Made by a program: the position numbers and the translations under genes. The notes beneath the pieces were generated by a model. That model was not told the origin of the DNA and did no database searches. It saw only the letters and a program-made list of their open reading frames with translations. A stretch of DNA of 64,000 nucleotides from Bifidobacterium breve (lineage in GTDB: Bacteria; Actinomycetota; Thermoleophilia; Solirubrobacterales; Solirubrobacteraceae): NCBI GenBank assembly GCA_945889475.1, contig CAMDBT010000002.1, positions 62,001-126,000 on the forward strand, written 5' to 3'. Positions 30,026 to 38,862 of this stretch are shown here, in pieces. How positions within the stretch are numbered: the stretch's first letter is position 1; the number at the start of each line of letters is the position of its first letter.

Positions 30026-31750
30026 TCAGGGAACCGATTCGCTGTTAGGTGCGCCTTGTGCGCTCGGCTGAAGATCGACCGCCGGCCGACGCAGCAGCGA
30101 CCATCGACGACGCTTCTCGTCGACGCGATAGCGGGCTAGGACTGTCAGCGTTTCTAGCCCGTAACGAACCGAAGCGCGGAACGAAACGCTCGATGCTTCA
30201 AGGAAGTAACGCGTTGGGATCGGCAGCTCAACGACGCGCGCATTGCGATCGACGATCTGAGCGAAGATCTCCTGATCGAAGACGAAGCCGTCGCTGTTAC
30301 GCAGGAACGGAATCGATCGCAGAAACTCAGTTGAGAACGCGCGGTAGCCGGTGTGGTATTCGGAGAAGTCTTTTGTGAACGCTTGGTTCTCGGTCCACGT
30401 AAGCGCGCGGTTGCCGATCCACTTCCAACGCGGCATTCCGCCCGCGATCGCGCGATCCTCGAGCAGCCGCGAGCCCATCACAACGTCGGCGCGACCTTCG
30501 ACGATCGGGCGTACCATCTCCGTCACCAGCGCTGCGTCGTACTGATGGTCGGCGTGCACCATCACTACAACGTCGGCACCGTCGAGTATCGCTCGCGTGT
30601 AACAGCTCTTCTGGTTGGCTCCGTAACCACGGTTGGCGGGGTGGCGGAGTACCTCGAAGCCCTCGGCCAGAGCAACGGCGACGGTGTCGTCGCCGCTGGC
30701 GTCGTCAACTAGCAGCGCACGGTCGAATGATTCGAGTGGCAAGTCGGCGGCGACGCGCTCGATCGTTAGCGCAGCGTGGTAGGCCGGCAACACAACGTGA
30801 ACCTCGTTTGGGCCGCCGCGCCCGCGCGCGAGTCGGGACTCGGGTTCACGGACCGGTTCATTGACTGCCAACATCACGCGCTCGTCGCCGAGCGAGAGCG
30901 CAAGCGAGCGTTGCGGTGGCAGCTTGGCGGCTGCGCGGCGCACGGATGCGGCGGCCGGGCCAGCGATCCCTGCGAAGCCTTCAACCCAGTAGCGAGCGGA
31001 GAAGGAGCGCACCAGTGGAACGTCATCACTGAGGATCAGTCCTTGGCCGATCAGCAGCTCGCGCAGCGTTCGGCGCGCGATTAGGTAGCTGTGTGCTGGC
31101 AGCAAGCCCCACCAGCGCGGGCCAGCGATCCGGGCGGTCAGCGATGAAGGGTCCGGGGTTACGATGCAGAGCACTCCGCCCGGCGAAAGCAGTCTTGTTG
31201 CGCGTTCGATCGCTTCGCGCGGGTGATCGAGATGCTCCAGAACGTCGATCAGCAGCACCGCGTCCCAGCAGCCATTCTCCTCGTTACCTAGTGCTTCGAA
31301 CGGTTCTTCGCGGATGTCCAGCCCGAACCGTTCGCGGCCGTGGCGCGCCGAGCGCTCAGAGAGTTCAAGCCCGCGTGTCTCCCAGCCGCGGCGGCTTGCT
31401 TCGTCAAGCAGCAGGCCGTGGCCGCAGCCGATCTCAAGCATTCTCGCCGGCGCGCGGCGCCGTTCAACGAGGTCGAGCAGCCAGTTGGCGGTCAGGCGAC
31501 GGCCGCGCTCCTCGGCGAGGTAGTCGCCGTCGCCCATCTCGCGGTAAAGATCAATCAGGTCGACGCCGTCGGGCAGCGAGGGCTGCTGAACGGTCGCGCA
31601 CTCACGGCAGCGGTAAAGGTCGCCGTAGGCACGGGGTCGGTGGCAGGTCGGAGCGAAGTCGCCCGGCATCGGCGGTTCGCTCGAACCCGCGAAACGCAGT
31701 TCGAGCACGCCTTGGCAGATCCCGCAGGTGGCAGTCGTCGACATCGGCAC
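30026..31750 (-). CDS. Fusion protein: zinc-ribbon + class I methyltransferase, then family 2 glycosyltransferase
   Basis: N-term CGIC…CREC, MLEIGCGHGLLLDEASRRG, DAVLLIDVLEHLDHP; C-term HVVLPAYHAALTIERV, LLVDDASGDDTVAVA, ADVVVMVHADHQYD, FSTEFLRSIPFLRNSDGFVFDQEI. Confidence 0.88.
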   Translation of the reverse strand: MPMSTTATCGICQGVLELRFAGSSEPPMPGDFAPTCHRPRAYGDLYRCRECATVQQPSLPDGVDLIDLYREMGDGDYLAEERGRRLTANWLLDLVERRRAPARMLEIGCGHGLLLDEASRRGWETRGLELSERSARHGRERFGLDIREEPFEALGNEENGCWDAVLLIDVLEHLDHPREAIERATRLLSPGGVLCIVTPDPSSLTARIAGPRWWGLLPAHSYLIARRTLRELLIGQGLILSDDVPLVRSFSARYWVEGFAGIAGPAAASVRRAAAKLPPQRSLALSLGDERVMLAVNEPVREPESRLARGRGGPNEVHVVLPAYHAALTIERVAADLPLESFDRALLVDDASGDDTVAVALAEGFEVLRHPANRGYGANQKSCYTRAILDGADVVVMVHADHQYDAALVTEMVRPIVEGRADVVMGSRLLEDRAIAGGMPRWKWIGNRALTWTENQAFTKDFSEYHTGYRAFSTEFLRSIPFLRNSDGFVFDQEIFAQIVDRNARVVELPIPTRYFLEASSVSFRASVRYGLETLTVLARYRVDEKRRRWSLLRRPAVDLQPSAQGAPNSESVP

Positions 31751-31772
31751 AACAGCCTAACGCTGGGCTCCA

Positions 31773-31817
31773 CGCAGCCGTGCAAGGCTGCGCTCCCGCG
31801 CCGGTAGGCTGACCGGC
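31773..31817. promoter_or_regulatory. Two tandem inverted repeats in a divergent promoter region
   Basis: CGCAGCC-gtgcaa-GGCTGCG (31773-31792) and GCCGGT-aggctg-ACCGGC (31800-31817) between divergent genes starting at 31750(-) and 31818(+). Confidence 0.6.
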
Positions 31818-32564
31818 GTGTCCGCGCCGAAGTTCTCAATTGTCGTGCCGCTCTTCAATGAGCAGTTTGCCGTTGCTGGCACGATCGTCGACATCCGTGA
31901 TTGGTTTGAGCAGCGCGCAGAGAGCTACGAGATCCTGCTCGTCGACAACGCCAGCACCGACGCGACGCGCGCCCATGCTGAGCCGCTGCTCAACGGTGAG
32001 AAAATCCGGCTGCTGGTCAACGACGCTAATCGCGGCAAGGGCTATTCAGTTCGCCGCGGCATGCTCGAAGCGCGCGGCGAGATCCGCCTCCACTGCGACG
32101 CCGACTGTGCTCCATCATTGGCCTCGCTGCCGACGATGCTCACGCTGCTGGAGAACCATGACCTTGTCGTCGGCTCGAGGCTCGCGCCCGGCGCTCAGCT
32201 CGGCCAGCGTCAGACGTTGCCGCGACGCTTCGTCGGGCGCGGTTTTCAGCAGTGCTGCCGGGCGATTCTCGCTGAGCCGACTCGCGATCTCTTCTGTGGC
32301 TTCAAGCTGTGGCGTGGCGCCGCCGCTGAAGCTGTCTTCGAGCGGCTCAGTCTCGACGGCTGGACCTACGACGCCGAGGCGATTGCGATGGCCAGAGCGC
32401 TCGGATACCGCGTCACTGAAACCGGAATTCTCTGGACCGACCGCGAGGGTTCGCGGCTGCAGATGGCACGGATTCTGATCCCTGTTGTTAGAGACTTGCT
32501 TGCGGCCAAATCAAACGTGCGCGCTCATCGGGCAGCTCCTAGCCGCGAGCGCGGTGCCCAGTGA
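31818..32564 (+). CDS. Glycosyltransferase family 2 (dolichyl-phosphate glucosyltransferase-like)
   Basis: FSIVVPLFNEQFAVAGTI, EILLVDNASTDATRA, NRGKGYSVRRGMLEARGEIRLHCDADC, DLFCGFKLW; GTG start. Confidence 0.88.
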   Translation: MSAPKFSIVVPLFNEQFAVAGTIVDIRDWFEQRAESYEILLVDNASTDATRAHAEPLLNGEKIRLLVNDANRGKGYSVRRGMLEARGEIRLHCDADCAPSLASLPTMLTLLENHDLVVGSRLAPGAQLGQRQTLPRRFVGRGFQQCCRAILAEPTRDLFCGFKLWRGAAAEAVFERLSLDGWTYDAEAIAMARALGYRVTETGILWTDREGSRLQMARILIPVVRDLLAAKSNVRAHRAAPSRERGAQ

Positions 32565-34177
32565 TCACTTTTCTGGCGCGGAAGTCGCCGGGCCGGTGGC
32601 GCCAGATGGCGCGCGGCGACTGGGTCGTTCTGGCGCTCTACTCGTTGCTGGCGTTCGCGCCGCTGATCGGGTTGGTGGTCAGGGTCTGGACGCAAGGCGG
32701 AGTGATAACCGGCGCCGATGGTTTCTTTGTCGTCGACCCGATGCAGTACGTCAATTGGCTTCGCCAGTCCGGCGAATTCGGGGCCGCCGCCAACCTCTAT
32801 GACCTCGCGCCTGGGCCGCATAGCTTTGTGCATCCAGGACTCTTGCTCTCCGGGCTGCTCTACCGGCTCGGCTTCGGCGTCGTTCTCGCCTATCTGGTCT
32901 GGAAGCCGGTCGCGATCGTGGCGCTTTTCGCCGGAGCATTCTGCTTCTCATCCCGCTTCCTTGATCGCACCGCCGACCGCCGCGCCGCGATCATCCTGGG
33001 CCTATTCTTCGCCTCTCCGATCGCGGCCGTCGTCGGCTGGTCGGTGGCGGCCTCATCGGGCGTCAAATTCAATCTCGATTTCGTCAGCGGCGAGCTTTGG
33101 ACCGGCACTTATTTGTGGGGCTATCTCTTCACCGCCGTCGGCGTCGGCCTGATGCCACTCGGCCTGCTCGCGTTCGAGCGCGCGCGATCCGGTCTTGGCA
33201 TTCGGCCACTCCTTGCCGCGGCCGTCATCGGGCTGATCGTGTCGTGGTGTCAGCCTTGGCAGGGCGCGACCTTCGCGCTAATCCTGATCGCAGCTTCGTT
33301 CATGACCGACCGGCGCGACCGAACTGCGCTGGCCGCCTCCGCAAAGCTGTTGGCTCCGGTCATCCTGGCCACAGCGCTGCCGCTGGTCTATTACTTCCTG
33401 CTTTCGAAATTCGACCCCTCATGGCGCTTCGCGGGCGCGATCAACAACTTTGGCCGCTGGCCCTGGTGGGTGACCGTAGTTGGGATCGCGCCGCTAGCGA
33501 TCCCGGCACTTTTTGCCTACCGCGTGCGGCCACTGGACTTCGCTGGCTGGATCCTCCGTATCTGGCCGATTGCCGGGCTGGTGATCTTCTATCTGCCGGT
33601 CGGCACATTCCCATTCCACGCGTTTCAAGGGCTCGCTCTGCCGCTAGCGATCTTGGCCGTGATCGCAGTGCGCGGCCACTTCGGCGAGCGTTCGCTGCCA
33701 CCGTTCTGGACCGCGGCAGCTGTCGCGTTGATCGTCGTTCCGGGCACGATCTACCGCGCCGATCAGATCCGAGGGGCGGTCAAGGCCGGCAACCAAGCCT
33801 TCTTCCTCGAACCGGGCGAGCGCGATGCGATGCGCTGGCTGGAGCGCCAGCCGGGCCCCGGTGGTGTTCTGGCTCCGCTCCCTGACGGCTCATACATATC
33901 CGCCTATACGGGCCGCGAGGTTTGGGCCGGTGCGGGCTCATGGACGCCTGACTTTGGCTGGCGCGGCCTCGCTATCGAAGCGCTCTTCAACGGCGTCGGT
34001 AGTGCCGACGAGGATCAGGAAATTGTGGCCCGCAGTGGCGCCCGCTTCGTCTACGCATCGTGCCGCATAGAAGCGGCACTTGAACAGAAGCTCGCGCCGA
34101 TTGCGCTCGGACCCGCGCACCGCTTCGGTTGCGCACGGGTTTGGGAGATTCGGGCGCCAGCAGGGGGCTGGAAGTGA
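32561..34177 (+). CDS. Uncharacterised multi-TM protein, paralogue of 27000-28655 (possible GT-C)
   Basis: 538 aa; same motifs as 27000-28655; overlaps GT2 stop. Confidence 0.75.
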   Translation: MITFLARKSPGRWRQMARGDWVVLALYSLLAFAPLIGLVVRVWTQGGVITGADGFFVVDPMQYVNWLRQSGEFGAAANLYDLAPGPHSFVHPGLLLSGLLYRLGFGVVLAYLVWKPVAIVALFAGAFCFSSRFLDRTADRRAAIILGLFFASPIAAVVGWSVAASSGVKFNLDFVSGELWTGTYLWGYLFTAVGVGLMPLGLLAFERARSGLGIRPLLAAAVIGLIVSWCQPWQGATFALILIAASFMTDRRDRTALAASAKLLAPVILATALPLVYYFLLSKFDPSWRFAGAINNFGRWPWWVTVVGIAPLAIPALFAYRVRPLDFAGWILRIWPIAGLVIFYLPVGTFPFHAFQGLALPLAILAVIAVRGHFGERSLPPFWTAAAVALIVVPGTIYRADQIRGAVKAGNQAFFLEPGERDAMRWLERQPGPGGVLAPLPDGSYISAYTGREVWAGAGSWTPDFGWRGLAIEALFNGVGSADEDQEIVARSGARFVYASCRIEAALEQKLAPIALGPAHRFGCARVWEIRAPAGGWK

Positions 34178-35388
34178 TCGGCAGCGCCGTCCAGCCTGTA
34201 GTTCCCAGCCACGCGCGCTTCCCGCTCGTCGACGGCGTCCGCGCAATCGCGGCGCTGACAATCTTCGCCTTCCACATCTGCTTCCACCTCGGCCTGCTCA
34301 GCGACGACATGCTCGCGCGCTACCTCGGCAACCTCAACGTCGGCGTGCCGATCTTCTTCGTCGTTTCCGGCTTCCTGATCTATCGCCCGTTTGTCGCGAA
34401 ACGCTTCGCACAGGAACGCTCGCCCGAGCTTGAGCCTTACGCGATCCGCCGCGCCTTTCGTATCGTGCCGGCCTACTGGATCGCGCTCGTGATCGTCACG
34501 TTGATCCTCGGTTTGGAGGCGACGGTCTTCACGCCGAGTGGAATCGTGACCTACTTCGGCTTCCTTCAGGCCTACGACATCAGCACCGTGATCGGCGGAA
34601 TCGGCCAAGCGTGGACGCTCTGTATTGAGGTCAGCTTCTATATCGCGCTGCCCCTGTGGGCGCTGCTTGCACGCCGCTTGCTTCCCAGTGCTGGCGGTCG
34701 TCGGTCGCTGATCAAAGGGGAACTGTGGGCGCTAGCGGTGCTTTTTGCCGCTTCATTTCTCTGGCAGCTGTTGATCTCACCGCTATTTGTCCCCGGCGAT
34801 CGCGGCTATCTGACCGCGCAGATTGCACTCCCTGCCTTTGCCGACCAGTTCGCGCTGGGAATGGCGATGGCGGTAGTTAGCGTTGCGATTGGAAGTGGGG
34901 TGACGAAGCCGCGCTCGCTGCGTCTTGTCGAGCAGCGGCCCTGGATCTGGGTGCTGGCTGCGCTCGGCCTTTATTCGCTCCTTGGTCTAAAGATTGGCGC
35001 CGTTGGCCTCGGCGCGAGTTGGGCCGACGCAGGCCTCTTTCGGCACGTCGTGAAGGGACTGATCGGCGTCTGCGTGCTGGCTCCGGCCGTCTTCGGCGCG
35101 TCGCTCGGCGGAGCGGTGCGGGGCGCGCTGGGCTGGAGGCCGCTGATGCTGCTCGGATTGATCTCCTACTCGTTCTATCTCTACCACCTTGCGTTCATCC
35201 TCAAGCTCAACGAGGTCGCTTGGCTGCACGATCTCGGCTGGGTCGCGGTCGCGGCGGCGGCGTTTCTGTGCTCAATAGCGGCGGCGGCGGTTAGCTACCG
35301 GCTCATTGAGGCGCCCGGGATTGCGCTCGGTAGGCGCCTCGCGAAGGCTGCGGCGGCCCGGATCGAACGCCGACGCGCCCCCGTCTAA
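34174..35388 (+). CDS. Acyltransferase 3 family
   Basis: FPLVDGVRAIAALTIFAFHICFH, VPIFFVVSGFLIYRPFVAKRFAQ, YAIRRAFRIVPAYW; GTG 34174 overlaps upstream stop. Confidence 0.9.
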   Translation: MIGSAVQPVVPSHARFPLVDGVRAIAALTIFAFHICFHLGLLSDDMLARYLGNLNVGVPIFFVVSGFLIYRPFVAKRFAQERSPELEPYAIRRAFRIVPAYWIALVIVTLILGLEATVFTPSGIVTYFGFLQAYDISTVIGGIGQAWTLCIEVSFYIALPLWALLARRLLPSAGGRRSLIKGELWALAVLFAASFLWQLLISPLFVPGDRGYLTAQIALPAFADQFALGMAMAVVSVAIGSGVTKPRSLRLVEQRPWIWVLAALGLYSLLGLKIGAVGLGASWADAGLFRHVVKGLIGVCVLAPAVFGASLGGAVRGALGWRPLMLLGLISYSFYLYHLAFILKLNEVAWLHDLGWVAVAAAAFLCSIAAAAVSYRLIEAPGIALGRRLAKAAAARIERRRAPV

Positions 35389-36749
35389 GGCATTACGGCT
35401 TCGGCTGCCGCGCTCGCTTCGGCCAGCGCGAACGCCTCGGCATCGCTCTCGCTGAGGCCATGCTTGCCGGCGCCGCGGGCGGAGAACGAGAGACCCAGCA
35501 TCAGCGCCGCGAGAATCGCGTCAAGGATCAGCAGCCCGATTGCGACCGATTCCAGTGAGCTGTCTCGCAGCGCCGCGACGGCGGGAACTGAAACAGCACC
35601 GACCGCCAACACCAACAGAAACGCCCGACGGCCTAGCGCGAGCAGGAACTGCAGCGCTAGGTAAGAGATGCTTAGACAGGTCATTGCGCCGGCCAGCCAG
35701 GGGAGGGCCGATGCCGCCAGCTTTGCCTGGTCTCCGAAGACCAGCGAAAGGACCAGTTCCGGCGCGAACGTAAACAGCGCCAGGATTGGTATCGCGACTA
35801 GCATCAGTAAGCCGCCGGTTCGCGTCAACAGGTGGCGTGGATCCAAACCTTTTGCGGCCTCGCGCGCCGCCTCCGGCAGCAGGTACAGGCCGAGTCCGAT
35901 CGCGACCCAAACGACCCCTTTAGCGGCGACCGCAGCTTGGGCGTAAGCGCCTGACAGGGTCGTGCTGAAGAAGTGGCCGACCGCTATTACGTCAGCGTTC
36001 TGTAGCACCGCGAAGAGCGTCAGCGCCGCGACCGGCACCGGGTTGCGGGTCGCGAGTTGCCGCAAGCTGACGCGGGAGTGGGCGTGATCAGACGGGCCTA
36101 GCCGTCTACGGGTCAGGACACCCGTGGCGACGATGATTGGGATCGTTGCCAGCGGCACCGAGCAGAAGAAGATCACCCCAACCTGCGCGCCGAGGAGTGC
36201 GGCGACCAGTCCGAACAGCATCCTGAAGCTCTGCTCGCCGATCAGACTTAGCGCAACCGGCCGGTATCCGCCGACACCGAGCAGAACGCCTCGTTGGAGC
36301 GCAAGGCCGGTCCACAGCACCGCTGCCGGAAGCACCAGCGCGGCGGCCCACGGCTGGGAGACTTGGATGACATCCGCCAGTTGATCGCGGAAAACGATGC
36401 AGATCGCGAGCACGGCTGCAACGATCATGAAGATCCGCCCAAGCCAGCCTTGGAGCGCAGCCGCGGCGCGCCCACCCAACCCGAGTCGGCCGAGCGTCAT
36501 GTCGCGAGCCGCCGCCGCCTGGAGCGCGGTGGCTGGAACCATCAGGATCGTGAAGACAGAAACCATCCGCGCCAGCTCGCCGTAGTCAGCGGTGCCAAGA
36601 GCGCGGGCCAGCGCAACGGTTGTGATCAGCGCTAGCACGTTGGCGATCATTTGCGCCGAGGCGACACCTGCGGCGCGGACGGTATGCGATCCACTCGCGC
36701 GCTCGCGCCGCGTTTGGCCGCTGGACGGCGGCTCTGAAGTCTCAACCAC
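35385..36749 (-). CDS. Polysaccharide flippase (Wzx/MOP-like)
   Basis: 454 aa, multi-TM, 'ANVLALITTVALARALGTADYGELARMVSVFTIL' MOP signature; GTG start. Confidence 0.85.
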   Translation of the reverse strand: MVETSEPPSSGQTRRERASGSHTVRAAGVASAQMIANVLALITTVALARALGTADYGELARMVSVFTILMVPATALQAAAARDMTLGRLGLGGRAAAALQGWLGRIFMIVAAVLAICIVFRDQLADVIQVSQPWAAALVLPAAVLWTGLALQRGVLLGVGGYRPVALSLIGEQSFRMLFGLVAALLGAQVGVIFFCSVPLATIPIIVATGVLTRRRLGPSDHAHSRVSLRQLATRNPVPVAALTLFAVLQNADVIAVGHFFSTTLSGAYAQAAVAAKGVVWVAIGLGLYLLPEAAREAAKGLDPRHLLTRTGGLLMLVAIPILALFTFAPELVLSLVFGDQAKLAASALPWLAGAMTCLSISYLALQFLLALGRRAFLLVLAVGAVSVPAVAALRDSSLESVAIGLLILDAILAALMLGLSFSARGAGKHGLSESDAEAFALAEASAAAEAVMP

Positions 36750-36829
36750 GGTGCTGACGCTAGCGAAGGCGACGGCTTGCAGCCTTCCCTATCGGCTCCA
36801 TGTGGACGCCGCTGCTCTAGACTGGTTCG

Positions 36830-37210
36830 ATGCTCCGAGGCCGCAGATTCGCGCTAATCATTGCCTGCGCTGGCTTGGCGCTTCCGTCGGCTGCGTTCGC
36901 GCAGGGTGCCGGCGACGACCAGTACCTCGACCCGCTCGAAGGGCTCACCGGCTCAAACCATGCGAAGGAGCAGACGAGATCGGAGACGACTTCGTCGTCG
37001 GAAGTCCCCTCGACCGCGGCCACCCCGATCACCACGACGACCGCTACCGAGGAACCGAAAGCCAAAAGCAAGTCGAAAGCGACCACCGTGACCCAGCCCG
37101 AACGCGCCGCACTTGACATCAAGGGTCTCTCCGGCATTGGCACGCTTGTGGCAGTGCCGGTCAAGCATGTAACGCTCGTCATCGGCGACATCGCGCATGG
37201 GCGCGGCTAA
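36830..37210 (+). CDS. Secreted low-complexity hypothetical protein
   Basis: Signal peptide (MLRGRRFALIIACAGLALPSAAFAQ), Ser/Thr-rich middle; TAGACT-N6-ATG; overlaps tsaE start. Confidence 0.6.
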   Translation: MLRGRRFALIIACAGLALPSAAFAQGAGDDQYLDPLEGLTGSNHAKEQTRSETTSSSEVPSTAATPITTTTATEEPKAKSKSKATTVTQPERAALDIKGLSGIGTLVAVPVKHVTLVIGDIAHGRG

Positions 37211-37649
37211 AGCCTCGGCCAGCGGCTCAGCCGAAGAGACTGAAGCGCTCGCCGCGGAGTTCGCTGCCGAGCTGCGGCCGGGCCACATTGTCCACGTCCG
37301 CGGCGAGATTGGCGCCGGCAAGACGACCTTTATTCGCGGCGCCTGCCGTGCGCTCGGCTATCAGGGGCCGGTGACCAGTCCGAGCTACACGATCTGCAAT
37401 CGCTACGAGGACGGCGAGCTAGCGATCTCGCACCTCGACTGCCAGCGCTTGGACGGCGCCAGTGGCGAAGAGCCAGGGCTGCTTGACGATGAGGTCGGTG
37501 CCGATCGAATTTGCTTCATCGAGTGGCCGCAGGATTCCGAAGCTGCGGTCGGAATGCTCGCGTCGGCGCCAGCGGCGTTCAGGGTCGATCTAGAACACGT
37601 AAGCGAATGCGAGCGAACCATCGCGGTCGGTCGAAATGAGCGCTCGTGA
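37197..37649 (+). CDS. tsaE: tRNA threonylcarbamoyladenosine biosynthesis ATPase
   Basis: Walker A GEIGAGKTTFIRG, GPVTSPSYTICNRY. Confidence 0.93.
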   Translation: MGAAKASASGSAEETEALAAEFAAELRPGHIVHVRGEIGAGKTTFIRGACRALGYQGPVTSPSYTICNRYEDGELAISHLDCQRLDGASGEEPGLLDDEVGADRICFIEWPQDSEAAVGMLASAPAAFRVDLEHVSECERTIAVGRNERS

Positions 37650-38359
37650 AGGCCAGCGAGGCGGTGCTTGCCTTTGATTGCGCAACTGCGGCCACCGTCG
37701 TGGGCCTATCAATTGGCGGCGAACTGGTCTGCGACCTTGCCGACCGCCCGTCTGACGGCGAGCGGCCACGCCACGCTCAGCGACTGCTGATGCTCTGCGA
37801 GGAGGCGCTTGCGGAGGCTTCGATCGACTGGGGCCAGCTAGGCCGCATCGGCGTCGGCGTCGGACCGGGGACGTTCACTGGGCTGCGGATCGGCGTCGCA
37901 ACGGCGCAGGGTTTGTCGCAGGCCAGCGGCCTACCGCTGGTTGCAGTATCGACGCTTGAGGCGTTGGCGCTGCCAGCTAGGGCGGCTGACCCCTTGGCGC
38001 GGGTTGCGGCCGTCGTTGACGCCCGCAGGGGTGAGGCTTTCGTCGCCGGATGGGCGCCCAGCGGCGAGCAGGTCGTCGCCGATCAGTCGTGTGTTCCGGC
38101 GCGGCTGGCTGCAGCATTGGCTGCAAAAGCGGGTCCCAGCCTTGCCGTCGGCGATGGCGCGCTAATCTTTCGAAAAGAGCTGGAAATCGGCGCGATTACA
38201 GTCCCTGACGACGATTCGCCGTTGCATCTGCTGAGCGGCGGCGCACTCTGCGAGCTGGCAGCCGTCGGCGATCCGGTCGGGCTCGAACTATTGGTTCCCA
38301 ACTACGTCCGGCGCCCGGACGCTGAGATTTCAGTTCAGCGCAGCAGAAAGATCGAATGA
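37646..38359 (+). CDS. tsaB: tRNA threonylcarbamoyladenosine biosynthesis protein TsaB
   Basis: VLAFDCATAATVVGL, IGVGVGPGTFTGLRIGVATAQGLSQASGLPLVAVSTLEAL, VDARRGEAF. Confidence 0.95.
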   Translation: MKASEAVLAFDCATAATVVGLSIGGELVCDLADRPSDGERPRHAQRLLMLCEEALAEASIDWGQLGRIGVGVGPGTFTGLRIGVATAQGLSQASGLPLVAVSTLEALALPARAADPLARVAAVVDARRGEAFVAGWAPSGEQVVADQSCVPARLAAALAAKAGPSLAVGDGALIFRKELEIGAITVPDDDSPLHLLSGGALCELAAVGDPVGLELLVPNYVRRPDAEISVQRSRKIE

Positions 38360-38862
38360 CCCAGTCCACGCTTGAAATCCGCCGCCTCGTTTTCGCAGAC
38401 CTGCCGAACGTGATCGCGATCGAGCGCCGCGCCTTCCCAACGCCCTGGTCGCTGGCGATGTTTGTGCTCGAACTGAGCAAGTCAGAGGGAATCTGCCTTG
38501 CAGCGCTGCGCGATGGCCAGCTTGCTGGCTACACGATCTGTTCACGCTTTGACCAGGTATGGCACATCATGAACGTCTCGGTCGATCCCGACCTTCAGCG
38601 TCGCGGCATCGCAACGGCAATGATCGATGAGATTCTCCGGCGCGTCGGCGATCGAGCGCAGATCACGCTTGAAGTGAGGCCGACCAACGCCCCAGCGCTT
38701 GCGCTTTACGAACGCTTCGGCTTTCTCTCCGCTGGAACGAGGGCCCGCTACTACCAAGACAACGGTGAGGACGCGGTGATCATGTGGCGCACGGAGGCGA
38801 CCTTGCGCGGCTCGCTTGACGGCCTACCCGCCGCCGAGGCCAGGCCGGTCGCCGCGCCGTGA
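38356..38862 (+). CDS. rimI: Ribosomal protein S18-alanine N-acetyltransferase (GNAT)
   Basis: IERRAFPTPWSLAMF, VSVDPDLQRRGIATAMIDEIL, LEVRPTNAPALALYERFGF. Confidence 0.93.
   Translation: MTQSTLEIRRLVFADLPNVIAIERRAFPTPWSLAMFVLELSKSEGICLAALRDGQLAGYTICSRFDQVWHIMNVSVDPDLQRRGIATAMIDEILRRVGDRAQITLEVRPTNAPALALYERFGFLSAGTRARYYQDNGEDAVIMWRTEATLRGSLDGLPAAEARPVAAP

Noticed and set aside
31773-31792. Stem-loop as intrinsic terminator
   Set aside because: No U-tract follows and it lies between two divergent starts, so a regulatory role is more plausible
35240-35290. GCG/CGG triplet runs in the acyltransferase gene
   Set aside because: Encode Ala-rich TM helix; short and typical of high-GC coding sequence
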